The notes below the pieces were generated by a model. That model did no database searches. It saw only the letters and a program-made list of their open reading frames with translations, and was not told the origin of the DNA. DNA of 64,000 bases from Lingula anatina (lineage: Eukaryota; Brachiopoda; Lingulata; Lingulida; Lingulidae): the NCBI RefSeq assembly GCF_001039355.2, contig NW_019773736.1, forward strand, positions 869,073 through 933,072, given 5' to 3'. Of this stretch, positions 54,601 to 62,615 are shown piece by piece (position 1 is the stretch's first letter; the number at the start of each line of letters is the position of its first letter). Position numbers and translations under genes: made by a program.

Positions 54601-57126
54601 ACATTTGTCAAAAAATAAACTATAAACAAAAAACAAAAAAATAAATTGAAATGATTTCATATATTTCTCATTAAATTTTATAATAGTGTTTTATATTAGT
54701 AGCCAAATATATGCTTGAATCACAGTTTGAGTCAGATTCATCAGCAAAATGCCTAACAGGAAATTAGCCACATGAACAATGGTAATTGGCCCATAAATGC
54801 CACGCTGTGAAGTTGCCATGGGGTAGAAGTTGTGTCTAACACAGCAGCATCATTTCACCTCCAGTGCCAATTGTTTCATTGTTGTTTTGCTATGGCAAAC
54901 AAGGGAAAACCTCATGCATTGACAAAAATGGGTCATCTTTTTTTAATGTTTTTGAAATAATCAATATAAAGCCAAATTTAAGCTTCATGCAGAATTTATA
55001 TTAGTTTATTCTGGGAACTCCCTTTTTTGTTATTGTAATAAATAAATAGTATATTTGTATTGATTGTCTTTTAATTCTTACCAGTCCCCTTATTACTTTT
55101 GAGTAGCTTATTTGATATTTTAAATTAACAGAATCAAAGGAATGTGGAATTAACTTTCATTATTAGATAAATTCCTATTCCCTTTAAACTTTCTAAAGCT
55201 TTTGTGGCTTCCTCCATTGTAATTAACAAGATATAAAATAATTTTTCAGCATTTAGTCACATTTGGAGAGGAGACACTAAATACCCCAATTTACTGCCAA
55301 GTTGATACAAATTGCTGTCATATGATGACTGATCAACTGTGCCGTTATGCTCTGATCGGAGAATCTATGCAGGGGACTGCTGCGATGAAGAGACTGAGGC
55401 TAGCTGCATTTGCTCCTGCAGTAGCATCTTCCATAGATTACAGTATTAGAGTATATGTTGTTGAAGATACGCAAGATGCTGTAGAGGTATGGACTGCAAT
55501 CCCATTTTAAGAATGTTTTTTTCTTGAGAGAGACATTAGTTTACTATGCTACTGTGCAATATATGTTTAGTAAACAAAAATGAGACATTGCAATTTTTTA
55601 TGTTTTCGAATGATATTTGGTTTATAAATTAATAATGTTTTTCAATATCTGAATGTCACATTTCTGTTTTCAGGGTGTCATTCAGCTGGAGAAAAAACTG
55701 GGGGCAGCTTTGTTGGATAGACCAAAGCAAATTCTCTTTCAAGATGGTGGTAACAATCTTTGTCTCACTATAGAAGAACTGGCCCCAGGATGGAGGAGTA
55801 AACTCACAGCAAATTACCAAGTATGAAAGTGATAGAATGGAAACATTTTGTCAGATAAAGTGAGAGAGCATGAAAATCTTATTTGTTTACTTTACACATT
55901 ATAAAACATTATGTTGTATGTATTTAAGATGTATCTGATAATAAACATGAGTGAATCATTTATGTAATTCTATTTTTGCCGTCTCCAGGAGATTCCATTC
56001 CGCCATATTTGGAGTGGTAACCAGAACAATCTCCACTGCTCTTTCTCCCTGGAGCACACAGATGGCCTGCAGCAGACGGTCAGCTGCAAGATAGGAGTGT
56101 ACCAAAAGTCAATACTCGGCAATAGAGCAGTTTTACAAATAGTCAGCAATCTCACTGAAGTAAGTTTTGAAATGGAAATGTTGTAAGACTAAGGATATTT
56201 CTTTTCAATTGAACTGGTTACCAGTATTGAATACTTTTTCATTTCAGATGAAAAATAAATAATCAATTCTTTTCATGATGTCATTAAGTAAAAATGTGTC
56301 ATTGTAATACATGTACTGACTTTTGTCTTCCAGAAAGTAATTCCTAGTCCCACAGTACCAGGCAAACCCCGGGCCTCCACTACTGTCTCCAGCTCTGGCT
56401 GCAGCTCAATGGTCACACTGGACCAGGCACAGAAAGCTTTCAGGTAAGGCAGAATCAAGCCTGAAATCTTTTCTTTTGTAAAATTCTAAAAAATTGAATC
56501 ATAAAATTTGTTGCAAAATTTCTTTGCATCAGAACTTTTTCCAAAAATTCAGATGAATGATTTTTATATCATATAACTTATTTATAGAAAACGTCACAAT
56601 TTCTTCCTTTAATCTTGTATTTTCTTGATAATTTTAGGCTTCCAAGCCAAATCAAGACCAAGCTATGCGCATATTTGGACCCACCTAACAGTCGGGGCAA
56701 TGACTGGAGAATGCTTGCTCAAGCTCTTTGTGTAGATAGGTAAGTTAAGGTGAACATTGCTGTGAATAGTAAAATCAAAATGAAAATGAGAAGTTAAAAT
56801 AAAATTTTGGATTTATCAGTTAAATTTTCGCCATATGATGCTTTTAGTGAAATAGTTACTTACAACGTATATCTTTGGAGGTGTTGTCTAAATTAGTAAC
56901 TTCTTAAAGTAGAAATTTGTGATTAATTGTTTGTATCTCATCTTTCCATTCTAGATATATTAATTTCTTTGCCTCAAAACCAAGCCCAACAGAACATATT
57001 TTAGATCTCTGGGAGGCCAGGCATCGAGAAGAAACAGCATTGACGGATCTCATGAACACTTTAAGAGTGATGGACCGATTTGATGCTGCTGCTGTTTTAG
57101 AGAAAGAATTGGGACCTTGGCTATAG
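9520..57126 (+). CDS. unc5: UNC5-family netrin receptor, 17 exons, alternative first exon
   Basis: Single-pass receptor for netrin. Joining 9520-9625, 29260-29652, 32881-32984, 35943-36123, 37893-38060, 43007-43168, 46711-46746, 50854-50991, 52585-52641, 53215-53730, 54052-54218, 55250-55486, 55674-55820, 55989-56159, 56334-56443, 56638-56739 and 56955-57126 gives 988 codons plus stop, all phases matching. Domains by residue: signal peptide 1-32; Ig1 about 52-165 with C72, C84, C131 and C133; Ig2 about 168-260 (C191, W204, C242); TSP1 repeats about 263-317 and 318-371, each starting WSTW; 12-aa microexon 372-383; membrane segment about 393-417; linker to 570; ZU5 from W571; UPA about 680-860; death domain about 893-980. 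The domain order, the four Ig1 cysteines and motifs such as [11 protein letters not shown]-like and ILDLWEARH identify UNC5. In the family it mediates axon repulsion and acts as a dependence receptor. An alternative first exon at 28701 replaces the first 35 residues. Confidence 0.95.
14037..14695. mobile_element. TIR DNA transposon, non-autonomous, about 660 bp
   Basis: The ends are inverted repeats: left AGCCTCGGTCACAACC at 14037-14052, right the reverse complement GGTTGTGACTGAGGCT ending at 14695 (one mismatch, A for G). Both sides are flanked by TAT (14034-14036 and 14696-14698), a possible 3-bp target-site duplication. The interior is far richer in CG and CpG than the surrounding intron, suggesting recent insertion. 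No transposase frame is present. It contains a short lysine-rich open frame at 14281-14397. The superfamily is not fixed; a 3-bp duplication of form TWA/TAT would fit PIF/Harbinger loosely. Confidence 0.75.
14281..14397 (+). other. 38-codon Lys/Glu-rich open frame inside the TIR element
   Basis: Starts ATG and reads [20 protein letters not shown] then [10 protein letters not shown] and a short tail to TAA. A charged, coiled-coil-like N-terminus of this kind is common as the first exon of cytoskeletal or chromatin proteins. After the AKLTHA codons there is a gtcagt that could serve as a donor. It may be a captured host exon or low-complexity purine-rich DNA that happens to be open. Function unknown. 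Confidence 0.3.
23024..23234. repeat. duplicated block, copy 1 (truncated at an N)
   Basis: 211 bp, starting atcataaaaagcttcttag. It is nearly identical to the first 211 bp of copy 3 (24622 on) and slightly less like copy 2 (23237 on). It ends abruptly at a single N (23235). It includes a tandem pair of 59 bp units (23094 and 23153). Confidence 0.85.
23237..24588. repeat. duplicated block, copy 2
   Basis: About 1.35 kb, from tcataaaaagctac to ggagcatttta. It aligns base for base with copy 3 apart from scattered substitutions and small indels. It lies between two single Ns (23235 and 24621). No coding potential. Either a tandem duplication or the second haplotype wrongly placed in line. Confidence 0.85.
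24622..25983. repeat. duplicated block, copy 3
   Basis: About 1.36 kb, starting just after the N at 24621 and ending at ggagcatttta, after which unique intron sequence resumes. Its first 211 bp match copy 1 best. Confidence 0.85.
26831..27036. mobile_element. MITE-like element with imperfect terminal inverted repeats
   Basis: Left arm at 26831-26863 (agattatct...ctgaatcaatcca) and right arm at 27004-27036 (tggatcgatccagctgg...taaatct) pair imperfectly as an inverted repeat. The right arm shares ggatcgatccag.tgg...taaatct with the element at 54237-54360, so the two look like one family. About 206 bp, no coding capacity. Confidence 0.5.
27169..27196. repeat. TA/GT microsatellite
   Basis: A tatatatata run passes directly into a GT run. 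Simple-sequence repeat in UNC5 intron 1. Confidence 0.85.
27360..27730. repeat. degenerate ggtgacattttatga repeats
   Basis: Variants of ggtgacattttatga recur at about 27362, 27430, 27579, 27634 and 27711, with gtgaca half-units between them. Spacing is irregular (about 54-150 bp). The repetition explains the long Cys/His-containing open frame on the minus strand here, which I do not regard as a gene. Confidence 0.5.
28300..28700 (+). promoter_or_regulatory. unc5: presumed internal promoter and 5' UTR for UNC5 exon 1b
   Basis: Exon 1b has its own ATG and no convincing acceptor before it, so transcription must start within the preceding few hundred bases. I see no clear TATA box or initiator, and CpG is low. 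The assignment is by position only. Confidence 0.35.
28701..28782 (+). CDS. unc5: UNC5 alternative first coding exon 1b (second signal peptide, internal promoter)
   Basis: ATG at 28701 in strong context (A at -3, G at +4). It encodes [20 protein letters not shown] and then VFLVSQQ, a textbook signal peptide. The donor is g|gtaaat at 28782/28783, phase 1, identical in phase to exon 1a and to the acceptor of exon 2 only 477 bp downstream. Use of this exon gives a 980-residue receptor. It implies a second promoter just upstream, in CpG-poor intron DNA. Exons 1a and 1b cannot be spliced to each other because 1b has no evident acceptor and carries its own ATG. Confidence 0.75.
29260..29652 (+). 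CDS. unc5: UNC5 exon 2: first Ig domain
   Basis: The acceptor is ttttttag at 29258-29259. The exon is 393 nt, enters in phase 1 and leaves in phase 1 (donor t|gtaagt). It opens with a short linker ([20 protein letters not shown]) and then the Ig1 domain. Cysteines fall in TITCQA, FRCAEEW and YWCECNAW. The four-cysteine arrangement is characteristic of UNC5 Ig1, which in vertebrates contributes to netrin and FLRT binding. The exon continues to the VQVA just before the Ig2 hinge. Confidence 0.93.
29653..32880 (+). other. unc5: UNC5 intron 2
   Basis: 3.2 kb, AT-rich and CpG-poor. It contains a CT-rich tract near 30585-30610 and two diverged direct copies of an 85-bp segment (about 31929 and 32098). 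No exon-like frame was supportable. Confidence 0.7.
31929..32185. repeat. two diverged direct copies of an ~85-bp segment
   Basis: The first copy (about 31929-32013) and the second (about 32096-32182) share agcttatctt.tcc, then acccatatggccc, then gagacatctc and agatct. Identity is moderate, so this is an old duplication or two members of a dispersed family. No coding signal. Confidence 0.45.
32881..32984 (+). CDS. unc5: UNC5 exon 3: N-terminal half of Ig2
   Basis: The acceptor is cctttcag at 32880 and the donor gag|gtaaga. The exon enters in phase 1 and leaves in phase 0. It reads [20 protein letters not shown] and on through [12 protein letters not shown]. The IRK.F..EP...V motif and the CxPPxGVP motif around the first Ig2 cysteine are conserved in UNC5. 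Confidence 0.92.
32985..37892 (+). other. unc5: UNC5 introns 3 and 4 (with exon 4 between)
   Basis: Introns of about 2.96 kb (32985-35942) and 1.77 kb (36124-37892) with no repeats or genes that I can support. A 127-codon open frame at 35086-35469 has no recognisable motif and no plausible splice partners. Confidence 0.65.
35943..36123 (+). CDS. unc5: UNC5 exon 4: C-terminal half of Ig2
   Basis: The acceptor is cttgcag at 35942 and the donor g|gtatgc. The exon enters in phase 0 and leaves in phase 1. It carries the Ig tryptophan (VFWLKDG), the [16 protein letters not shown] strand-F motif with the second cysteine and an N-glycosylation sequon NFT, and ends SAELIVYG. The split of Ig2 over two exons at the PPE/V position is as expected for the family. 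Confidence 0.93.
37893..38060 (+). CDS. unc5: UNC5 exon 5: TSP1 repeat 1
   Basis: The exon is 168 nt and phase 1 at both ends. It encodes one complete thrombospondin type-1 repeat: [18 protein letters not shown], then [17 protein letters not shown], and closing CTTVCPG. The WxxWxxW run is a candidate for C-mannosylation, and the six cysteines are present. The frame-neutral exon could be skipped without breaking the receptor. Confidence 0.94.
43007..43168 (+). CDS. unc5: UNC5 exon 6: TSP1 repeat 2
   Basis: The acceptor is tttcttcag at 43006 and the donor g|gtgaga. It is 162 nt and phase 1 at both ends. It encodes [20 protein letters not shown], a basic [14 protein letters not shown] segment, and NCTGGLCRG, with six cysteines and sequons NIT and NCT. 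The reading matches the second TSP1 repeat of UNC5. The preceding intron is about 4.9 kb. Confidence 0.93.
46711..46746 (+). CDS. unc5: UNC5 exon 7: 36-nt microexon before the membrane segment
   Basis: A very strong tract (tttttttccag) precedes 46711, and the donor is g|gtaggt at 46746/46747. In the receptor frame it encodes [12 protein letters not shown], twelve residues with no stop. It is phase 1 at both ends, so inclusion or skipping both keep the frame. It lies between TSP1-2 and the transmembrane exon, the place where vertebrate UNC5B has a small alternatively spliced exon. The call rests on splice signals and phase. The peptide itself is too short to prove homology. Confidence 0.7.
50854..50991 (+). 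CDS. unc5: UNC5 exon 8: transmembrane segment
   Basis: The acceptor is cttttcag at 50853 and the donor g|gtaagt. It is 138 nt and phase 1 at both ends. It encodes a short stalk with the [20 protein letters not shown] hydrophobic core, about 25 residues in all, followed by a stop-transfer IRRKDQR. DxALYVG at the start of the membrane segment is a family signature. Skipping this exon would yield an in-frame receptor lacking the membrane anchor. Confidence 0.95.
52585..52641 (+). CDS. unc5: UNC5 exon 9: juxtamembrane cytoplasmic exon
   Basis: The acceptor is atttccag at 52584 and the donor g|gtatga. It is 57 nt and phase 1 at both ends. It encodes [19 protein letters not shown], a charged, disordered juxtamembrane stretch with a YDDED acidic patch. 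No recognisable domain. It is frame-neutral and therefore a candidate cassette. Confidence 0.82.
53215..53730 (+). CDS. unc5: UNC5 exon 10: cytoplasmic linker and start of ZU5
   Basis: The acceptor is ttttccag at 53214 and the donor g|gtacac. It is 516 nt, phase 1 at both ends. The first 120 residues are a low-complexity linker rich in Pro, Asn, Ser and Lys ([13 protein letters not shown]..., [15 protein letters not shown]). ZU5 starts at W571 with [20 protein letters not shown] and SIPEGAI, the expected ZU5 opening strands. The linker contains DTDN, of the DxxD form cut by caspases in vertebrate UNC5; whether it is a site here is unknown. Confidence 0.94.
54052..54218 (+). CDS. unc5: UNC5 exon 11: ZU5 domain
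   Basis: The acceptor is attttag at 54051 and the donor aaa|gtaagt. It enters in phase 1 and leaves in phase 0. It encodes [20 protein letters not shown], then [11 protein letters not shown] and a WVMRVYGSG strand. The LSPxxxxGPxGxxLxKPVxxxxxHC pattern is the core of ZU5 domains in UNC5 and ankyrins. Confidence 0.94.
54237..54360. mobile_element. unc5: small MITE-like inverted repeat in UNC5 intron 11
   Basis: Left end tcccacagattttagatcga (from 54239) pairs with the right end, read in reverse complement as tcccgagatttagatcaatc (54339-54358). The 120-bp body has no frame. It shares its right arm with the element at 26831-27036. It starts about 20 bp after the donor of exon 11. Confidence 0.6.
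54414..54461. repeat. C-run joined to A-run
   Basis: A C tract (54414-54436 with one T) passes straight into a 25-base A tract (54437-54461). This is a homopolymer junction prone to length error and polymorphism. Confidence 0.9.
55250..55486 (+). CDS. unc5: UNC5 exon 12: end of ZU5 and start of UPA
   Basis: The acceptor is tttttcag at 55249 and the donor gag|gtatgg; phase 0 at both ends. It encodes [20 protein letters not shown] followed by [18 protein letters not shown] and [16 protein letters not shown]. These match the ZU5 end and the UPA entry of UNC5, where F/YxLxG and RVYxxxDTxDA are highly conserved. Confidence 0.95.
55674..55820 (+). CDS. unc5: UNC5 exon 13: UPA domain
   Basis: The acceptor is gttttcag at 55673 and the donor caa|gtatga; phase 0 at both ends. 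It encodes [20 protein letters not shown], then [16 protein letters not shown] and [10 protein letters not shown]. The VxQLEKxLG and NLxLxI motifs are diagnostic for the UPA (UNC5-PIDD-ankyrin) domain, which in UNC5 packs on ZU5 and the death domain in the closed state. Confidence 0.95.
55989..56159 (+). CDS. unc5: UNC5 exon 14: UPA domain, second part
   Basis: The acceptor is gtctccag at 55988 and the donor gaa|gtaagt; phase 0 at both ends. It encodes [20 protein letters not shown], then [19 protein letters not shown] and an NLTE end. EIPFxHIWxGxQxxLHCxFxLE is the best conserved stretch of UNC5. Confidence 0.95.
56334..56443 (+). CDS. unc5: UNC5 exon 15: linker into the death domain
   Basis: The acceptor is cttccag at 56333 and the donor ag|gtaagg. 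It enters in phase 0 and leaves in phase 2. It begins [20 protein letters not shown], a Ser/Pro/Thr-rich spacer between UPA and the death domain, and closes with TLDQAQKAF, the approach to the first death-domain helix. Confidence 0.9.
56638..56739 (+). CDS. unc5: UNC5 exon 16: death domain, first part
   Basis: The acceptor is attttag at 56637 and the donor ag|gtaagt; phase 2 at both ends. It encodes [20 protein letters not shown] followed by [14 protein letters not shown]. The RxKICxxLDPPxxxGxDWRxLAxxL pattern marks UNC5 death-domain helices 1-3. Confidence 0.94.
56955..57126 (+). CDS. unc5: UNC5 exon 17: death domain end and stop
   Basis: The acceptor is cattctag at 56954, entering in phase 2. 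It encodes [20 protein letters not shown], then [19 protein letters not shown] and a short acidic tail ending in GPWL, with TAG at 57124-57126. [18 protein letters not shown] is invariant in the family. The C-terminus lacks an obvious PDZ ligand. Confidence 0.95.
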
Positions 57127-58630
57127 ACACTTGTATGGCAAATGTGCTGCTGCTTGTTGAAAATATTGAAAAGGCCCTTCAAAGTGTTTGGGCCATGCTT
57201 GTGCAATCAGTTTCCGTGATGAGTAAAACAATCCAAATCGTCATGGATATCTATAAGGCTTTGTGTGCTGCCATCTATAGGTCATTTGACTGGAGCTTGA
57301 CTGACACTCTTGGGCCTGGGAACTGACTAGCTAGTCATCATGCAAAATGCCATAATGAAGATGCAATCTTCATCACAGAGGCTTCTGTGCCATGTCAATA
57401 TGTTATGATAATATAAAATAGTGTCAGACCGAAGGCAAATTAAATACCGGGCTGGACTCAGAAAAAGACGAGAAGTGGTGGAAGGACGAGGTCTATTTTT
57501 TTGAAGGATCATAACTGAAGTCGTGAGGCATATTGGTGCTAAGGTTACAGTTCAGTTTTATGACTGCGTATGAACAGTGGTATCACTTGCAGAGCATGTT
57601 TCATACCATATGTTCATAGCTTTATTACATTAAAAATGCTCATTTAACAAATCCCTATGATGTAACAAAGAGAAATTCATGTTTTGATGTTAACTAGCTG
57701 TTGGAAAACTTACAAACCCTGAAAGAAAAATAGCCCCAATGAAAGAAATTGTCTGTAAGTTGATGGAAATCTGGGAATGCTTCTGTGTATTGCATCTGTG
57801 GATTGAAACAGCCTTTCAGACCTTTGTACATTTGTAGAGATGTAGAAAAATGTATATTTTGTTTATATTTGTAAATATCAGACTATTAAAACTTTTATAG
57901 CCTTGGAGTTGTAATTAAGTTACAATGGACAGAAGTTGTTTAGTGTACGTAGTTGCTTTATATGAAAATTTATTCACCTTCCCCATGTTAAAGATTTTAT
58001 GAAACACAACCAAAGCTTAGTATCCATTGTAGAATAATGAATAGGACATCCTTTCCTGCTGAACAAAAAAACTGCATTTCAGACTGAAAACAATCTAGAC
58101 TATAGTAATCAGAGTAACCAGAAAGCTTAAATGTACTTCTTTCTAGGCTCTTTTACTCCAGGTATAAATTTATATTTTTTAGATTGAGCTAAGATTGTAG
58201 ATAAATGGCAAAAGAAAGTAGAATATTCTATGTTATTATCAAAAACATACGGTTTCTACACATTGTGAGTAGCATTAACCATCCATTTTGATGCCAAGTG
58301 GGGTCCGTACGACTAAGCATTATATTATTGTGACTTGTTAACCATAATTAAGTTTATAAATCCAGATAGTAGCACAAGCATCACCTATAACAGCATTAAA
58401 AAATAGCAGTTCTTTATGTAATTGGTAGTTATGTTATTATTTATCTTGCTAAAATTGTTGTCTCGGAGGTTATTTCTTCCAATAGCCAAAATGTTTTATA
58501 GGTAGTCCTAAAGTTAATATATGAGCACGTTATAAATGGAAAAAAAGAGGCATTCTGTGTATATTCAGAGACAAAACTTGAAGGAAAACATAAGCAAATA
58601 TTTGTAATAAACAGCTGAAGAAATACAGGG
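57127..58630 (+). other. unc5: UNC5 3' UTR
   Basis: No further coding sequence follows the TAG. Poly(A) signal candidates are ATTAAA at 57885-57890 and AATAAA at 58606-58611. CpG-rich sequence resumes at about 58.65 kb, just after the distal AATAAA, which fits a transcript end near there. Confidence 0.6.
58606..58611 (+). terminator. unc5: distal poly(A) signal, UNC5
   Basis: AATAAA about 1.48 kb after the stop. The proximal ATTAAA at 57885 would give a 3' UTR of about 780 nt. The coincidence with the CpG boundary favours the distal site as the end of the transcription unit. Confidence 0.5.
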
Positions 58631-58710
58631 TGTCCCTTTGTTGTTTGGAGTAAAAAAATAATTTTATTGAATTTTTTCGAAATAAAATTTTAAGAAAAGA
58701 TGTTGTTTAA

Positions 58711-58867
58711 AAAAACGATTCTGGGAACCAGAAACAAGTGTACATTTTCGAAAAACCAACCTGGGAACTAAGAACTATTTTCTTTTTTTAAAACGATTCT
58801 GGTAGCCAGAAACTAGTGTCGTTTTTCAAAGAAACGACTCTAACGCTGAAAAACCAGAATTGTTTTT
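58711..58867. repeat. short repeat with direct and inverted copies
   Basis: aaaaacgattctgg occurs at 58711-58724, again (aaaacgattctgg) at 58790-58802, and inverted as ccagaattgttttt at 58854-58867. It lies in CpG-rich DNA just past the UNC5 3' end. It resembles a small fold-back element. Confidence 0.45.
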
Positions 58868-61500
58868 GCGGTGGGAGACGAGTGGATGGAGGAAGAGGCG
58901 ATTAGCATTTATGTTCAGGATCTCAAAACAAAATTGGACATTTAAAATTGTTTTATTGATATTTTCCCCAATCTCAACCATTTTGTTAGTTGATCGTATA
59001 AAAATGAAAGTAAATGGGTTATTTTGTGTTCCAAATGGCACATTTCGCCCTCCAAAACACCAAAATACATGTGTTATGGGGCCCTACAGCCGAAACCGCT
59101 ATTAGATCTTAGTCCACTGTAAAAGTAGTCGGCGGTGCTGCTCTAATGACAGAGGCTTCCTCACAGACCATCTTGCATAGCATAGTCGGAGCACTGGTTT
59201 TGTTTCATTGACTGAAGTTTTCCTTATGAAATATATCAGTACGGCGCATACATGTTTTTCTACTTTTCAATTCGGTTAAAATACACTATCTGCCAAGCAA
59301 TGCAGCAGAGAAGATCATTTCTGTTCCCCTCCAGATGGAGCTATAGGACGGGTTGGTTTGTCAAACCTGGCAAAAACTGCTCAGATTGCAGCATGCAGTG
59401 GACCATATAAGGATAGCCAGTGACCTGCATAATGTCATTTTACTTTAGGGTGTGTAAGGGTCTGACGCTTAATTTAATTGATTTAATCTAGTGTATTTTG
59501 AAATATGCGAGAAACAAAATATTCCTGTGCATAACAATTTTAGTACATTGTTTATCAAATTTTGCCCGTCAAATTATGCTAATTGATAAATAGAAAGAGT
59601 GATCACCTAGCTCTTCCTGCCTCCTACCCCAATGGATAATTCGAAACCTGAACCCTTGGAAGAGTAGTCACTTCTTCTTTAGTTCTGAGTGACCAGGATT
59701 TGGAATCGAGGCGGTCATGGACAGGATACTAAGTATATGGATATTTCAGTTTTAACCGATTCAACGCAAAGTTCTAAGATGATGGTTTTAGGTATTTGTC
59801 GAAACTTATTTTTGATGCATTCAAGAAATGTGTTTGACGCCTGCATGTTGAACACTGGGTTTTGCCATTCTCCAATATTTTCCCCAGGTGATATTTTGTG
59901 TCCTCCACATGGCGAACCTCATGACAGTGAAAATTGCAGTTGTGCCTCATGTTAACTACAAAGAATTTTAACTACATCATTAGAATTAGTGGTGGCAGTA
60001 AAGTTTCACATGCGAAATAGTCCAAATGGGGAAAATTCTGTGGAATGGCCCTTTTAAATTTTGGCTGTTGAAATTTAGTGAGTGGTTTTAAAATTAGGCG
60101 TCATAATTATACTACAGCAAAATAGTCACAATTGAAAATTAAAGAATAGGATAAAGATTTAGTGATATACTTCCATTTATAATTTTGGCATGATTTCACA
60201 AATAATACCATAATATGTAATATTTCGATCCATTGAAGTATGTGACCTATTTAATAGTTACACTGCTTTCTACGTGACTGATTATGAAAGCAGCCAGTTC
60301 AAGGCATAGGGGGCGAATTGCTAGCGCCAATTTGCCAGTAATGCTTTCAAGAGCGTAATTTTGATATTTCTCATTTATGGCTACTGTCAATATCACGCTG
60401 TCTAATCAAAACGCTCTGTCCAAAGCAATTTTTTACCTCCAAATTTTAAAGTCTTTTGTTAAAAATCAAAATGTAGCCTATTTAACACTGCATAGTCATT
60501 AGTGACAAAATTTGTTTTATTTCGCCAAAGAATAAAACCGCCCCTTATGCCCTTAAACATTTTTTACTATGATTATTAGACTGAGCTTGCTCCGTGGCTT
60601 TTGTAAAATGCGTTATTCTTCAGCAAGGCAGCAAGTTGTGACTAGACGTTTATTTCAATGCAAATATATAATCCTCAAAAATACGGAAAACTTGTTTTTC
60701 TAGTCCAGGAAAACTCGCAAATGAAGCTCAATTTGACCTTTTTTATCAAAAGACGAGAAAATAAGCTACCTTGAAAACTCTGTTGGTGATTTATGTTATT
60801 TATGTTTCGCGTCCTTTAAAATGCTTTTTGAAGTCATTGACAAAATTGTATCAAAAGACTAAAAATTTTCGTATTTTCATTTTCTAAATAGCGAGCATTT
60901 CACTCGTTACTCGGAAATGACAGTTTACTATATTTTCATTTGCCTCGAATACCTGGAATTAAATTCTTAATTTTGAAAGCATGCAATGAGGGTTAGACCT
61001 TTAATAAAGCACAAAAATAATCTGCAAATTTTAGCAATTTTCCCTTAAGGTTTACTTTATCCAAAAACCGATTCGAAAACTACGATCTGAAAACACCATT
61101 TGGGATTCCAAATTAGTATAATTCTATCGCCATGTGAAATTAACAAGTCTTTATCTCCATAGCGAGGGTGACTTAAAATTTAGTTACTTAAAATTCGTAT
61201 CTGTATAATCTTTTGAAGCTTGAAAACTTGCTGTCTTGTTAAATGAAAAGCGTCATTTTTATGGACCACAATCGATCATTTTGTTTGAGTAATGGAGCAT
61301 ATAAAGTTCACATATTTAAGACTCAATTTTAGAAAATTACATGTAGTTGCAAACTGATTTTGCTAATCCAATTCTTCCCGTTAAACTATGCAAAAAAAGA
61401 ACACAAATATTAAACGATTATTTTATTTATCTTAATTTGCTCATCTGGATTGTAATCTTAATATTACCTAATTTTCTAAAGTTAAGCTGAATAATATGTG

Positions 61501-61505
<5 letters not shown>

Positions 61506-61532
<27 letters not shown>
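61506..61532. repeat. poly(T) tract
   Basis: About 27 consecutive T. It could be the reverse-strand A-tail of a retroposed sequence, but no target-site duplication was found. Confidence 0.8.
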
Positions 61533-62304
61533 GTGTAATTATTTGTTTTATATGACTTGCATTTCTGGCATTAATCTGTTGCACAGATCTCACTCTTGCT
61601 TCTCCATTTTGCCTAGGGTTGATAATTATACCTGCTGCAATTACCAAAATGCTTTTTCCCAATAATCAGTGTCTCTAGGGGATTATTTTTTTCACATTCC
61701 CCAATAAAGTGTATCTTTTATAGTGTATTTGAACGTATCTGTTGCTATTAAATGTTGATTTTTTTTTTCACAAACGGCTTGTGGCAATTTTTTTTGCAAA
61801 ACATAGCAAATGTGTTTTTTTCCTTCCAAGCAATAACTGTTGGGATTTTATGCCGTATTATATGTAGAAAAAGCCACATTCTGATAAAAAATTCACAGCA
61901 CTTTATGGTTAAAATGAAACAAAAACAATGGTAGATACATGGTATTTTGAGAGGTGTCACATTTTGAAAGAGTATTTTTGTGACTTTTAAAATTATGTGA
62001 TATTAGAGTGAGTCTCTTTAGATTTTTTCCTGCGGTGGTCTGGGGTGGGACAACTACATGTACTACCAGTAAATCTGCCGTTGATTTTGTTATTAGTAGC
62101 TTATTAGATAGTTTATTTTGTCAAATCAAACTTGAGCGAGTCTTAATGCAGATATCAATATTTTTGTTTTACATATCTGACTATTCAAAACTTATTGGGA
62201 TTTAAATATTTTTAAAAATCTTTAACAAGTGAATGTTTAAAAATATGTGAATACATCAATGGCATTTTATTTTGCTCCAAATAAAATACTTTACAGTTAC
62301 ATGC

Positions 62305-62366
62305 AAAATGGCTTAGCGTTTTCATTGGCGGGACAAAGTTCTAAGGGTGGGAGTTCGATTCAGGTA
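62305..62366 (+). repeat. tRNA-like module 1 (SINE-type)
   Basis: A-box-like tggcttagcg at 62309-62318 and B-box-like gagttcgattc at 62351-62361, at about 42 bp spacing. The B-box core GTTCGATTC fits a Pol III internal promoter. The cloverleaf does not close, so this is a degenerate tRNA-derived element. Confidence 0.4.
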
Positions 62367-62454
62367 CTTGAACATATTAAAATTTTCCAGAAGGGCTCTT
62401 AAAATTTCTCTCTCGTTACTATAAGAAGAAAGTCTACCAGGGGAGGGTGGGTGG

Positions 62455-62530
62455 GAACACTTAGGAGAGTGGATAGCACGCGCAACTCGGAGTCAGCAGT
62501 ACCTGGGTTCGATTCCTGGCGTTTCTGGGT
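62455..62530 (+). repeat. tRNA-like module 2 (SINE-type)
   Basis: A-box-like segment taggagagtggatagcac from 62462 and a perfect B box ggttcgattcc at 62506-62516. The T-arm ctggGTTCGATTCctggc pairs partly. The acceptor and anticodon arms are not convincing, so it is best seen as a tRNA-derived SINE head or a tRNA pseudogene. Confidence 0.5.
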
Positions 62531-62615
62531 CCAAGCAAATTACCTTTTACTAAAAAATATCAAAACGAGAAATTTGGCGTCCGACAAGAAGGTCCTGTGA
62601 CAGATATGAGGCAAG

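Noticed and set aside
59689-59955. 88-codon Cys-containing frame downstream of UNC5
   Set aside because: No recognised domain or spacing of cysteines, and no promoter or splice context.
62455-62530. A functional tRNA gene
   Set aside because: Only the B box and T-arm are good; acceptor and anticodon stems do not pair, so it is listed as a tRNA-like repeat.
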